Positions 25,750 through 34,489 of a DNA stretch of 64,000 nucleotides are shown piece after piece (within the stretch, counting starts at the first letter, position 1; each line of letters starts with the position of its first letter). The stretch is from contig NZ_JBBYXL010000006.1 of the NCBI RefSeq assembly GCF_039655865.1, forward strand, positions 124,001 through 188,000, read 5' to 3'. Source of the stretch: Prosthecobacter sp. SYSU 5D2. Its GTDB lineage: Bacteria; Verrucomicrobiota; Verrucomicrobiia; Verrucomicrobiales; Verrucomicrobiaceae. The notes beneath the pieces were generated by a model. It was not told the DNA's origin. It saw only the letters and a list, made by a program, of their open reading frames with translations, and searched no databases. The translations under genes were made by a program, and so were the position numbers.

Positions 25750-27723
25750 TCAAGGAGGCTGCAAGAGGCTCAGCAGCTCCGTCAGGGCCTGGCCGCGGGT
25801 GAGAGATTTGTCCGTCGAATCAGATGAGGCTTTCAATTTGTATTCTTTGAGGAGGCGCGTCCAGGACTCACGAGTGACTGCGGGGGAATCAACCGCATCG
25901 GCCTCGACCACGGCTTGGGCGGTTTTTTCTGCATTCAGGTCGCCATCAGTTAGCGCACGCAACCAGGCTTGGGCGGTATCGGTTTTCAATGGCTGGTCCA
26001 GGCGGGCATCGTAATCGTGGAAGAAGCCTTTCGTGGAAAAGATCTGGGCAGCGGTGATGGCGGGATCGTCTTTGGAAATGTCCACGTCGTTGAAGAAGGT
26101 GATCATGGAATGCGCACTGGCCAGGGTGCGGATGAGAAGGCCAGTATCCAGCGCGGCGGGGGTGGTCTGGATTTTCTTGGCCAGGGCACAGGCATAGCCG
26201 GCTGACTCACCGACCTGCATCCAGGTGGGCTCCAGGCGGATCGCCCCCCAGGCCACATGGGTGCTGCTGAGGCAGACGGGAACGATGAGATTGTCCACAT
26301 CAGGGGAGAACAGGGAGCGGTAAGGTATTTGAGCGGGAAAGGTTTCGGCGTGGAGCATCATTTTGCCCTCATCCAGGCTGCCCTGGACTTTGCCCCAGGT
26401 GCAGGCATGGGCATCCATGTACCAGTCGGCAAAGGCGATGCTGTCAGGCTGGATGGGTGTGCGAATGATGCCGGGAGCCAGGGAAAAATCATGCTGGGTC
26501 ATGATGTGACGGCCGGTGAGGCGGCGGGCTTCGCGCACATAGAACTCATGCGGCCGGTGGCCGTTGTCCTGAAATTCGTCTTTGGCCAGGCCATAAGCAC
26601 TAAAGAAACGGCGGCGCTCCTCTGGCACGGCGGGATCGTTTTGCAGATAATAAAGCAGGCCCATGGTGGCCTGCCAGTGCTGGTCCATGACCTTGAGGCG
26701 GGTTTCCCAGTCTCCTTCCACATAGGCCTGGTGTGGGCCGACAAGCTGCGGACGGTTCCACCCAATCTTTTGGTTAGGTAAAGGGGAGACGATGGAGCCG
26801 AATTCCAACGTGCTCAAATAAGCAGGATCATAAGCCGCCGGTTTCTCCACCGGCAGGCGGTTGGCAGGGTCCGAGGTGAGCAGGGTACGGTAATTGAAGG
26901 CCTGGACATTTAGGTCCCCTTCCCCGGTGCTTTCCGGCTGCACGATCTCCTGGAAACCGGGGAATTTGCGCAGGTTTAGCCGGTCATGCAGTTCTGCCAT
27001 CCCGGCAGCTTGGGGCGTGGGCGCAGTCTTGACGGCGCGCATGTAGATCTTGCCGGCATGGGGTTCATTGAATTCGCCACGGGCTTCGCGGCCCACGCGA
27101 TAGGCCACCCTGGCGAGCGGGAGAAGGTCGCCTTCATAAGTGCAGTCGGCAAAAGCGGCTGCATGGATGATGCGAGTCCTGTCCCCGTGAAACTCCTTCA
27201 AAGTGATGGAGCGCAGCAGGCGGCCATCGCGGGCGAGTGCGATGGGCACGTAGCCTTTCAGCAGCGTGATGTTGTCTTCCTTCTCCACGAAAGCCGTCAG
27301 AAATTTCTCGGCAATGCGCGGTTCAAAACGTCCATTGGTATGCCCGCTTTTACCGGGCAGGGCGGCTTTGTGCTGCGGGGAGCCTTCGCCATAAGTGGTG
27401 CGATAATGTTCGATGATGTCGTGGCGGACCTCATCATAAATGGGTGAGCGCCGCCCTTCATAAAGCGTGTCCCAAACTCCCAGGCCATTGGAGACAATTC
27501 CGCCCAGATGCTGGGATCGGTTCACCAGCAGAACGCTCAGGCCTTCACGGGCAGCCCGCACAGCAGTGGCAATGCCGCCTGGTGTGGCCTCGATGACGAC
27601 CAGATCGTAAGCGGACGGCTCCGGCTCTGCCGAGCGGACAGGCTGACTGGCAAGGAACAGGACAATGCAGAGTGACAACAGGCTAACAAACTTTGCAGTA
27701 TTAATACGAAAGGCAGATGTCAT
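25750..27723 (-). CDS. Secreted FAD-dependent oxidoreductase
   Basis: 657 residues from the ATG at 27723; the longer frame back to 27888 runs into the sulfatase gene and is not credible. A signal peptide (FVSLLSLCIVLFLASQPVRS) precedes the FAD-binding Rossmann motif YDLVVIEATPGGIATAVRAA and HLGGIVSNGLG. This is the FAD_oxidored type (Pfam PF12831-like) common in Verrucomicrobia and Planctomycetes genomes. C-terminal features include VCLSSTHVAWGAIRLEPTWM and GESAGYACALA. The substrate is unknown, though carbohydrate oxidation is often proposed. It begins 7 bases after the iduronate-sulfatase-like gene ends and is the last gene of that operon. Confidence 0.87.
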   Translation of the reverse strand: MTSAFRINTAKFVSLLSLCIVLFLASQPVRSAEPEPSAYDLVVIEATPGGIATAVRAAREGLSVLLVNRSQHLGGIVSNGLGVWDTLYEGRRSPIYDEVRHDIIEHYRTTYGEGSPQHKAALPGKSGHTNGRFEPRIAEKFLTAFVEKEDNITLLKGYVPIALARDGRLLRSITLKEFHGDRTRIIHAAAFADCTYEGDLLPLARVAYRVGREARGEFNEPHAGKIYMRAVKTAPTPQAAGMAELHDRLNLRKFPGFQEIVQPESTGEGDLNVQAFNYRTLLTSDPANRLPVEKPAAYDPAYLSTLEFGSIVSPLPNQKIGWNRPQLVGPHQAYVEGDWETRLKVMDQHWQATMGLLYYLQNDPAVPEERRRFFSAYGLAKDEFQDNGHRPHEFYVREARRLTGRHIMTQHDFSLAPGIIRTPIQPDSIAFADWYMDAHACTWGKVQGSLDEGKMMLHAETFPAQIPYRSLFSPDVDNLIVPVCLSSTHVAWGAIRLEPTWMQVGESAGYACALAKKIQTTPAALDTGLLIRTLASAHSMITFFNDVDISKDDPAITAAQIFSTKGFFHDYDARLDQPLKTDTAQAWLRALTDGDLNAEKTAQAVVEADAVDSPAVTRESWTRLLKEYKLKASSDSTDKSLTRGQALTELLSLLQPP

Positions 27724-27730
27724 AAGCGTT

Positions 27731-29197
27731 CTATTTTTTCTTCTTCCGTGATTTTTTGAGAGGCTGCACATTCGGGTCCAACACAGCGTGAAGCTGGCGG
27801 CTGAGATCAGCCACAGTGGCGGCATACTCTGCTTGTTCGGCGAGATTGCTGTGCTCGATGAGGCAGTCCTGCATGTCATAAAGCTCACGGCTCAGGTGCT
27901 GACGGGTGTTAAAATCCAGCCATTCCACATAACGCCAGCGTTCATTTCGCAGGGTGTAACCCATGTTTTGCGGTTGCTCCTTTTGCTGCCAGGGCCGGGG
28001 GAACTGGCTGATGGCAAAGGGACGCACCTTTGCTGTCGCATCCTGCAGCAATGGCACCAGGCTCTTCCCGTCCAGACCTTGGGGGCGTGGCAGGCTGCAA
28101 AGCTCCACCAGTGTCGGATAAAGGTCCACCAGTTCGGCCAGGGCGGGGATAGGCACACCGGGATTTTTTTGACCGGGAACCCGCAGAAACAATGGCACGC
28201 GGGTGGCGAGTTCATAGTTGGTGTCTTTGCACCAGAGATCCTGCTCTCCGAGATGAAAGCCGTGATCCGACCAGAGAACGACGACGGTCTTGTCACGCAA
28301 GCCCTGGCTGTCCAGTTCCTCTAGCACACGGCCTATCTGCGCATCCGTATAACTGACGGCGGCATAATAACCATGGCGTAACTGGCGCTGTTTTTCCGCT
28401 GAAAGCGGACCTTCGGCGGGAATGTCCGCATAGCCTCTCAGCTCTTTCCATTCATGACGGGCAATCTCCGGCGCACCCGTCGGCGATGTTGGATGCACCG
28501 GCAGCGGGATGGCCGCCGGATCATAGAGATCCCAGTATTTCTTGGGCACACTGAAAGGCAGATGAGGCTTGCGAAAACCGACGGCGATGAAGAACGGCTG
28601 AGTGCGCTTTTCCCGCAGCGCCTGGATGGCGGCAGCGGCCACCTGGCCATCGCGGTAGGCATCATCTCCCGTGTCTGCGGCCTCATAGGAAGCCATCTTG
28701 GCATTCTTATTGTCAGGTCCGGCCTGGTTTTCCGGCAGCAGATAATCATCGCCTTTGGGGACATCGTGAAACTGCTCGGGCACGGACCAGGAGGGCGGAT
28801 CGCTCATGCCGGTCTGGCCATGATAAATCTTCCCAAAGGCCTGGGCGAACCAGCCCTGTTCCTTGAAGTATTGCGGCAGCGAAACCACATCCGGCGCAGT
28901 TTGGCGGAAGTGGTCCACCAGTGTCCAAATACGGATGGAATCCGGTCTGCGGCCGGAAAGGACAGACTGCCGGGAGGGATTGCACACGGCCTGCTGACAG
29001 TAGGCACGGGTGAAAATCTGACCGCTTTTGGCCAGAGCATCAAGGTGCGGTGTTTTGGACACCGGGTCGCCGTAACAGCCCAATGAGGTACGAAGGTCAT
29101 CCACGGCGATGAAGAGGACGTTCAGTTTATCCTGGCCGTGGACCAGGGAGCTGCAGGCCAGCAAAAAGCAGGCCACGCTTTGGGTAATCGCCCTCAT
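27731..29197 (-). CDS. Secreted sulfatase, iduronate-2-sulfatase-like
   Basis: 488 residues with a signal peptide (AITQSVACFLLACSSLVHG). NVLFIAVDDLRTSLGCYGD is the metal-binding start of the alkaline-phosphatase/sulfatase fold. The formylglycine motif is CNPSRQSVLSGRRP (C-x-P-S-R). HFRQTAPDVVSLPQYFKEQGW and GKIYHG are features of the iduronate-2-sulfatase subgroup. VVLWSDHGFHLGEQ holds the second metal site. The Cys must be converted to formylglycine by a sulfatase-modifying enzyme not seen here. Its start overlaps the stop of the other sulfatase by 4 bases (ATGA). It probably releases sulfate from extracellular polysaccharides; the lysine-rich tail KKSRKKKK is notable. Confidence 0.92.
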   Translation of the reverse strand: MRAITQSVACFLLACSSLVHGQDKLNVLFIAVDDLRTSLGCYGDPVSKTPHLDALAKSGQIFTRAYCQQAVCNPSRQSVLSGRRPDSIRIWTLVDHFRQTAPDVVSLPQYFKEQGWFAQAFGKIYHGQTGMSDPPSWSVPEQFHDVPKGDDYLLPENQAGPDNKNAKMASYEAADTGDDAYRDGQVAAAAIQALREKRTQPFFIAVGFRKPHLPFSVPKKYWDLYDPAAIPLPVHPTSPTGAPEIARHEWKELRGYADIPAEGPLSAEKQRQLRHGYYAAVSYTDAQIGRVLEELDSQGLRDKTVVVLWSDHGFHLGEQDLWCKDTNYELATRVPLFLRVPGQKNPGVPIPALAELVDLYPTLVELCSLPRPQGLDGKSLVPLLQDATAKVRPFAISQFPRPWQQKEQPQNMGYTLRNERWRYVEWLDFNTRQHLSRELYDMQDCLIEHSNLAEQAEYAATVADLSRQLHAVLDPNVQPLKKSRKKKK

Positions 29198-30654
29198 GGC
29201 TTCTTCTTTCCCTTCTTCTTTTTGGGGCGTATTTCATCGGACGCATCTTTGGGGGAATAGTCCGGATTGGGCAGCATTTTTTCCGCATCCACACTCTGCC
29301 GCCAGGCTTCGAGGTCCTGCTTCAATTCGGCCAGCTTCTCCGGCTTATCAGCGGCCAGGTTGCGCGTCTCGCTGAGGTCATCGTCGAGGTTATAAAGCTC
29401 AAGCCCGGCTGGGTCGAAGGTCTCGATGAGTTTCCAGGCACCTTTGCGGACGACGCTGGATGGCACGCTTGAGGGATGCGAATTATAATGCGGATAATGC
29501 CAGAAAAGGGAGTCCCGTTTTAGCTCCGTGCCGCCTGTCAGCAAGGGCTGGAGGTTGATGCCGTCCAAATGCTGGTTAGGCCGCAGGCGCTGGCCGGCAG
29601 CTGCCAGGCACGTGGAATAGAGATCGGTGCTGGTGACCGGAACGGAGCAGACCGAACCCGCCTTGGCGACACCGGGCCATTTGATAATAAGCGGCACGCG
29701 GATGCCGCCTTCATAATAGGCGCCTTTGTTTCCGCGCAGCGGATCGTGCTTGGTCGCACTGGCCAGGCCGCCGTTGTCACTGGTGAAAAGAATGACCGTG
29801 TTGTCCGCCTGTCCCGCTTGTTGGAGCGCCTGCATCACGCGGCCCACGCTTTCATCCACGCTCTCCACCATGGCGGCATATTTGGGGTTTCCCTGGCGTT
29901 GATCCTCCGGAATTTTTTCATACCGGGCCACCATCTCCGGTTTTCCTTGAAGAGGCGAATGCACACCATAATGAGGGAAGTAGATGAAGAAGGGTTTGTC
30001 CTTGGACCGCTGGATAAGCTTCACCGCTTCATCGGTCAGGCGGTCGGTCAGATACTCGCCCGGCTGGCCATCGGGGAAGATGGTCCACTGGGTGCGCAGA
30101 CCGGTGGAGGGCACGAGCCAGTCTCCGTCATAAGGATAAAAATAACTGCCGGGAGCACCATGGGCATTGCCGCCGATGTTGACATCGAAGCCGTGATGCT
30201 CAGGCATGGAGAAGGGCTCGCTGCCGAGGTGCCATTTGCCAATATTGGCCGTGCTGTATCCGGCCTCGCGCAGGGCCTCGGCCAGGGTGAATTCCTCCAC
30301 CGGCAGGCCGCGCAGGAAGCGGCCTTCACGCAGCGGTGCCTTGGGTTTCCATCGCCCGGAGGGCAGCCAGTCAGTCAGCAGCAGCCGGGCGGGATACTTG
30401 CCTGTGAGTATGGCTGCGCGAGTGGGCGAGCAGACGGCGCAGGCGGCATAAGCATCGGTAAACCGCACTCCCTCGCGGGCCAGTTGGTCAATGTTCGGTG
30501 TCTGATAATAGCTGCTGCCCTGGCAGCCCAGATCTTTCCAGCCGAGATCATCAATGAGAAAGAGAATAATGTTTGGCGAGGCAGCCGATGTCAGACTAAC
30601 CAAGGATGCTCCCAAAAATACAAAGATTAAAAACAGTGGGCTGCGCGTTTTCAT
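29194..30654 (-). CDS. Secreted arylsulfatase A-like sulfatase
   Basis: 486 residues with a signal peptide ending near SAAS. NIILFLIDDLGWKDLGCQGS gives the paired metal aspartates. The formylglycine site is CSPTRAAILTGKYP (C-x-P-T-R). The catalytic IGKWHLG and VILFTSDNGG motifs are intact. The tail is highly basic (RPKKKKGKKKP), much like that of the adjacent sulfatase. Substrate class cannot be fixed by eye. It sits 9 bases downstream of a secreted hydrolase and overlaps the next sulfatase by 4 bases, so the three are translated from one message. Confidence 0.93.
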   Translation of the reverse strand: MKTRSPLFLIFVFLGASLVSLTSAASPNIILFLIDDLGWKDLGCQGSSYYQTPNIDQLAREGVRFTDAYAACAVCSPTRAAILTGKYPARLLLTDWLPSGRWKPKAPLREGRFLRGLPVEEFTLAEALREAGYSTANIGKWHLGSEPFSMPEHHGFDVNIGGNAHGAPGSYFYPYDGDWLVPSTGLRTQWTIFPDGQPGEYLTDRLTDEAVKLIQRSKDKPFFIYFPHYGVHSPLQGKPEMVARYEKIPEDQRQGNPKYAAMVESVDESVGRVMQALQQAGQADNTVILFTSDNGGLASATKHDPLRGNKGAYYEGGIRVPLIIKWPGVAKAGSVCSVPVTSTDLYSTCLAAAGQRLRPNQHLDGINLQPLLTGGTELKRDSLFWHYPHYNSHPSSVPSSVVRKGAWKLIETFDPAGLELYNLDDDLSETRNLAADKPEKLAELKQDLEAWRQSVDAEKMLPNPDYSPKDASDEIRPKKKKGKKKP

Positions 30655-30663
30655 GATTGTATT

Positions 30664-31941
30664 TTAAGGGGCTGAAACCGGCGGGCTGGCAGGCGATTCA
30701 TTGCCTCCAGCATCGAGATAGGTGAGAGTATAAACGGGATTCTCACCAGATGAGGTCCTTTCATCCACCAGGAAAGAATCGCGCAGACCTTCCGGTGGAG
30801 CATCACGCGCCGTAGCGACAAACGCCTCGTCTTTCAGGACGCCAAGCTGCTTCCAGACTTTGCCATCGCGATGAATGCGCAATGCACGCAGTCCGCCCAC
30901 CAGTGCAGGCTTCACCTGCCACGTCAGAAGAATATGGCCGTCAGCATTGCGTTCGGCTTTGAGCTTGGGCGCAGTGAGACGAGGACTGACCGGCTTCAGC
31001 GTGCCGGTTCTGGAAAACTCCTGCCACAGGCTGGCGATCTCCGGCGAAGGCAGCCAGGCAAGAGCGGGGTCACGGAGGTTCTCTGGGGTGCTTTCTCGCG
31101 CCTCAAGCGAGGCTAGATCCATGAGAGCTCCGGGCATTTGCTCACTGGCCAGGCGGGCCGTGAGCACCTGGTCAAAAAAAGGAATGATGAGCAGGCGGGA
31201 ATCATCACATCCATGTTCCGAGCGTGGATCCACCACCCGCGCCACGTGACCGCCCTGGGCGCGCAGATCGCGATACATGGCGTTCATCGGCTCCCAAGAT
31301 ACATAGTGGCTGGAGGTAGGGACCGTTTCACGTTTTCCCCAGACAAAAAGCATCGGTATCTCACGGGCCACCGGGCCAAACTGGGCGCGGAATTCCGGCA
31401 CACCAAACTGCTTGTGACAGCCGCCGCGAAAAGAGGCCGCGAGCACCCTGCCTGGATGCCGGACAATCATCTGTGCGGACCAGCTGGACCCGCCGGAATG
31501 GCCCCACAAGACCCAGGGTGCCTCCACCAGCTCCGGGCGACCGGTGCGCTGGGCGAAGTCCTCCAGCGCCCTGAGCAGAGCACGCTCGGAGCCGCTTTCC
31601 GGATCGTTCCATTCATCACACTTTCCCGCCACCTGATACTGTGGCGACAGCAACGCACACTGGTGCTTGCGCGCCAGCGCCCGCCAGTGGGCATCCACGG
31701 TGACGGGCGGATGTTTGTCCGGCGAGGCATTGGTGCAACCATGCTGATGAATGATGATGCCGCGCACCGGCTGTGAAGGGTCCGCCAGCCAGAAGGAAAA
31801 ATCCGCCTGCTGAAACCGGTCCCCTTCCCCAGGCGGCAGAGCCAGGTCCAGAAGCCGGCCTTCCGGTTCAAAGGATGCTGAGTGAACCGCCAGCGTCGCG
31901 GACAGGAGCAATAGGAAGGAAACAACAGCGGAGCAATTCAT
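30664..31941 (-). CDS. Secreted alpha/beta hydrolase (esterase-like)
   Basis: 425 residues from the ATG at 31941, which puts a clean signal peptide (VVSFLLLLSATLAVHSAS) at the N-terminus. The nucleophile elbow is WGHSGGSSW, Ser near residue 151. GIIIHQHGCTN resembles the oxyanion-hole strand, and a candidate catalytic His lies in PRSEHGCDDSR. A C-terminal fibronectin-like beta region follows (about 330-425). Together these suggest an extracytoplasmic esterase, perhaps removing acyl groups from a polysaccharide. It is the first gene of the operon with two sulfatases and the FAD oxidoreductase, which supports that role. Confidence 0.75.
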   Translation of the reverse strand: MNCSAVVSFLLLLSATLAVHSASFEPEGRLLDLALPPGEGDRFQQADFSFWLADPSQPVRGIIIHQHGCTNASPDKHPPVTVDAHWRALARKHQCALLSPQYQVAGKCDEWNDPESGSERALLRALEDFAQRTGRPELVEAPWVLWGHSGGSSWSAQMIVRHPGRVLAASFRGGCHKQFGVPEFRAQFGPVAREIPMLFVWGKRETVPTSSHYVSWEPMNAMYRDLRAQGGHVARVVDPRSEHGCDDSRLLIIPFFDQVLTARLASEQMPGALMDLASLEARESTPENLRDPALAWLPSPEIASLWQEFSRTGTLKPVSPRLTAPKLKAERNADGHILLTWQVKPALVGGLRALRIHRDGKVWKQLGVLKDEAFVATARDAPPEGLRDSFLVDERTSSGENPVYTLTYLDAGGNESPASPPVSAP

Positions 31942-32083
31942 GGCAGGAAGGGTTGGCAAGCCTGACGGAACGTTCCCACGAACCGCAGACTTGTAAAAGA
32001 CCCGCAAGGGCCATCCCTTTCCACCATTGACTGGTTTTATTTAATGACCAGATGTTAACTGTCGGCCGTTCTTTCGCGAATAA

Positions 32084-32992
32084 TCACTTCCTCTGCCCCC
32101 ATGCCCAGCGGAACAGGTTGCGGCTGTCGGCAAACCGGGCTTCGTCGGATGTGGAGCCGAGGGTGACGACGAGGAGCTTGTGGCCCTGATGGCTCCCGCT
32201 GGCCACCAGGCAGCGGCCGGCAGTGGGAGTGGTGCCGGTTTTGATGCCATCATAATTGCCGACCTTGAGTAGCTGGTTGGTGTTCTCCCAGACAGCCTCA
32301 CGCTCGCCTCCGTCAGCGCGGCGTACCCGGGTTGTGTGAGTCTGGGTGGCAGTGATCTGGCGGAAAAGGGGATGCTTCTGCGCGGCATGAGCCAGGGCGA
32401 TGAGGTCGCGCACGGTGGTGGTCCGGTCCTCCGCTGTGCCACCATCCCCATAAGAAATGTGGTAACGGGTGGACTTCATCCCGAGGTGCTGAGCGGTGCG
32501 GTTCATTTCCGCCACAAAATTCATCCTTGTGCCTGAAGCCGGAGTTTTGGCACCTTCTGGCGTCTCTTCTCCTGGTGGCGGCAGGCGTGGATGAAAATGC
32601 TCGGCAAAGGCATTGCCCATGTCATTGCCAGAAGGAAGCAGCAGTCCGTAGAGACCGTCGCGGACTTGTACCTGCTCCCCTTCCTCCACCTCCGCCGTGG
32701 ACCCGGCCGTTCCGGCGGCAAGTTTGGAGATGGACACCCATTCATCCAGGATATCCGGAGTCTTGTCGGCCATTTCCAGGATGACATAAGCGCACATCAT
32801 TTTAGTCGTGCTGGCAGCTTTGCGCGGTTCATCCGGTAGATGTGACCACAGCAGTTTCTTGCTTTCAGCATCGGCGATGCCCCAGGCCGCAGCGGTCACT
32901 ACCGGAGGCCCGTCCAGGTCTTCTTCCGCCCGGATGGAAAGTGAATCACCATAAAGCAAAACCAAGCTGAGAACGAAATATTTAAGGCTCAT
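32084..32992 (-). CDS. D-alanyl-D-alanine carboxypeptidase (peptidase S11, penicillin-binding)
   Basis: 302 residues with an N-terminal hydrophobic signal. The three penicillin-binding motifs are present in order: STTK at 61-64, SGN at 121-123 and KTG at 251-253. It trims the terminal D-Ala from pentapeptide stems in the periplasm. The chain ends soon after KTG, so the C-terminal beta domain and membrane anchor of PBP5-type enzymes are missing. A proline-rich insert at about 136-155 is unusual. It is separated from the hydrolase operon by about 90 bases but runs the same way. Confidence 0.92.
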   Translation of the reverse strand: MSLKYFVLSLVLLYGDSLSIRAEEDLDGPPVVTAAAWGIADAESKKLLWSHLPDEPRKAASTTKMMCAYVILEMADKTPDILDEWVSISKLAAGTAGSTAEVEEGEQVQVRDGLYGLLLPSGNDMGNAFAEHFHPRLPPPGEETPEGAKTPASGTRMNFVAEMNRTAQHLGMKSTRYHISYGDGGTAEDRTTTVRDLIALAHAAQKHPLFRQITATQTHTTRVRRADGGEREAVWENTNQLLKVGNYDGIKTGTTPTAGRCLVASGSHQGHKLLVVTLGSTSDEARFADSRNLFRWAWGQRK

Positions 32993-33055
32993 CGCTGATA
33001 TAGATCAAACGGGGGACATTCCCGCAACCAAATTACTTAGCCACTCTCCACAAAG

Positions 33056-33069
33056 ACAGACCTGTCTGT
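33056..33069. promoter_or_regulatory. 14-bp palindrome in a divergent promoter region
   Basis: ACAGAC and GTCTGT flank a CT centre at 33062-33063. It is a perfect inverted repeat 64 bases upstream of the carboxypeptidase start and 138 bases upstream of the host-attachment-family gene, which are divergent. The symmetry and location suit a dimeric repressor. No regulator is known for it, and a 14-bp palindrome could occur by chance. Confidence 0.3.
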
Positions 33070-33206
33070 TTACTGGATCATAAATGCATTCCATCTCTTG
33101 GAAGGTCCAGATGGGCTGGCTCTACCGATACTTTTGCACAGCATCGCCATCTCTTTGATCCGGTGGCGACCGCTATCCTCATCTTCAAATTTTTGGAAAC
33201 TCACCC

Positions 33207-33647
33207 ATGAAAAAACTTCCCTCCCTTCTTGTTGTCACAGATCGCGGCCATTTTCACGCCTACCAGTCTGATAATGGCGCTTCTCTGGTCGCCTTGGATA
33301 ACATGCAGATTTCCGAAGCCCTGGACAAATTGAGCGAGCAGGTTACTGACCAGGCAGGTGCCTTCCCATCTCGCGAATCTCATGGTGAAGGCAATTCCAC
33401 CGGCGAACGCCTCCCCCTGCTGGAGGAACTGGAGCAGCGCTCCATCCGCCAGATCGGTCAGAGGATTGAGGAACTGATGGTCGAAAACGAATTTAAAAAC
33501 TGGGGTCTCATTGCGGCAGCGGAGATTAATAACGCTATATTGGACCAGGTGGCCCCGGCCACGCGTGAAAAGCTGGCCTTCAATTTGAAGCGCAATCTGG
33601 CCGGCCAGCCCACCGAAGAACTGCGGAAGCGGGTCCTGGAAGACTGA
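33207..33647 (+). CDS. Host attachment family protein (baeRF-like)
   Basis: 146 residues, soluble. The opening LLVVTDRGHFHAYQSD, with a small-molecule-binding strand-turn, and the long helix GERLPLLEELEQRSIRQIGQRI match the family named after an Agrobacterium attachment protein and related to bacterial eRF1-like domains. LIAAAEINNAILDQVAPATRE and the C-terminal NLAGQPTEELRKRV are its conserved end. A ribosome-associated role has been proposed for the wider fold. The name does not mean this bacterium attaches to a host. The gene is alone, divergent from the carboxypeptidase. Confidence 0.7.
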   Translation: MKKLPSLLVVTDRGHFHAYQSDNGASLVALDNMQISEALDKLSEQVTDQAGAFPSRESHGEGNSTGERLPLLEELEQRSIRQIGQRIEELMVENEFKNWGLIAAAEINNAILDQVAPATREKLAFNLKRNLAGQPTEELRKRVLED

Positions 33648-33865
33648 GAGGTAGCAGCCTGCTCTGTCATCCAGGGAATTTGTGGGGGAAAGGCACAAAA
33701 ACCGGAAGGTGGCGCTGAAAATGCCTGCCTCCGGATGAGCCAAACTGCTTGACCGTCCCTCGTGAACCGGGCTTACTGGAAGTATTGAAGACGGCTGTCC
33801 AACTTCTTTTCTCTCCACCTGTCCGTTCCTTGACGGCCCGCCAAAAGTTCCCCCCGTTTTTCTGC

Positions 33866-34480
33866 ATGAATGTCACCTCTCTCCGGTCTCAGGCTCTCTG
33901 GCTTATGCTGGCCATCGGCTTTTGCCTTGCACCCCTGGCCCAGGCTTTTGATACCGTGGTGTTGGATGCCGGCCATGGCGACCATGACCGCGGTGCCTCC
34001 ATCGGTTATGTTTATGAAAAGCACCTGGCGCTGGATACCGCCCGGCGCGTGGAGCAACTGCTCAGGAAAGAAGGCATCAAAGTCATCATGACCCGCAGCC
34101 GGGATGTTTTCATCCCGCTGCAGGACCGGTCTGCCGCAGGGAACCGCTACGGCAACGCCATCTTTGTCAGCGTGCATTATAATTACAGCCGTGGCGGCAG
34201 CGGAGCCGGTGTGGAGACCTTTTATCATTTCTCCAAAGGCTACACCCTGGCGGCCTACATTCAGGCCTATCTGGTGCAGCGGACCAGCATGACCAACCGG
34301 GGGGTCAAACATGCCAGTTTCCATGTCATCCGCAAAACGGAACGCAATCCGGCCGTCCTGGTGGAGTGCGGATTTGTCAGCAACCCGACCGAACGCGCCC
34401 GCATGATGACCGGAGAGTTTCGGGCTAAAATTGCCGAGGGAATCGCCCAGGGCATCGTGGCCTACAAACGCGCTAAATGA
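33866..34480 (+). CDS. N-acetylmuramoyl-L-alanine amidase (Amidase_3)
   Basis: 204 residues from the ATG at 33866, giving a signal peptide that ends near AQA; the frame extends back to 33749 without signal character. The zinc site begins at DAGHG with His37, continues at a second His in FVSVHYN, and VECGFVSNPTE holds the catalytic Glu. The enzyme cuts the bond between MurNAc and L-Ala in the periplasm, during cell separation or turnover. It is short: no cell-wall-binding or AMIN domain. It stands 9 bases ahead of nnr and may share its transcript. Confidence 0.9.
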   Translation: MNVTSLRSQALWLMLAIGFCLAPLAQAFDTVVLDAGHGDHDRGASIGYVYEKHLALDTARRVEQLLRKEGIKVIMTRSRDVFIPLQDRSAAGNRYGNAIFVSVHYNYSRGGSGAGVETFYHFSKGYTLAAYIQAYLVQRTSMTNRGVKHASFHVIRKTERNPAVLVECGFVSNPTERARMMTGEFRAKIAEGIAQGIVAYKRAK

Positions 34481-34489
34481 TCCAATGCC

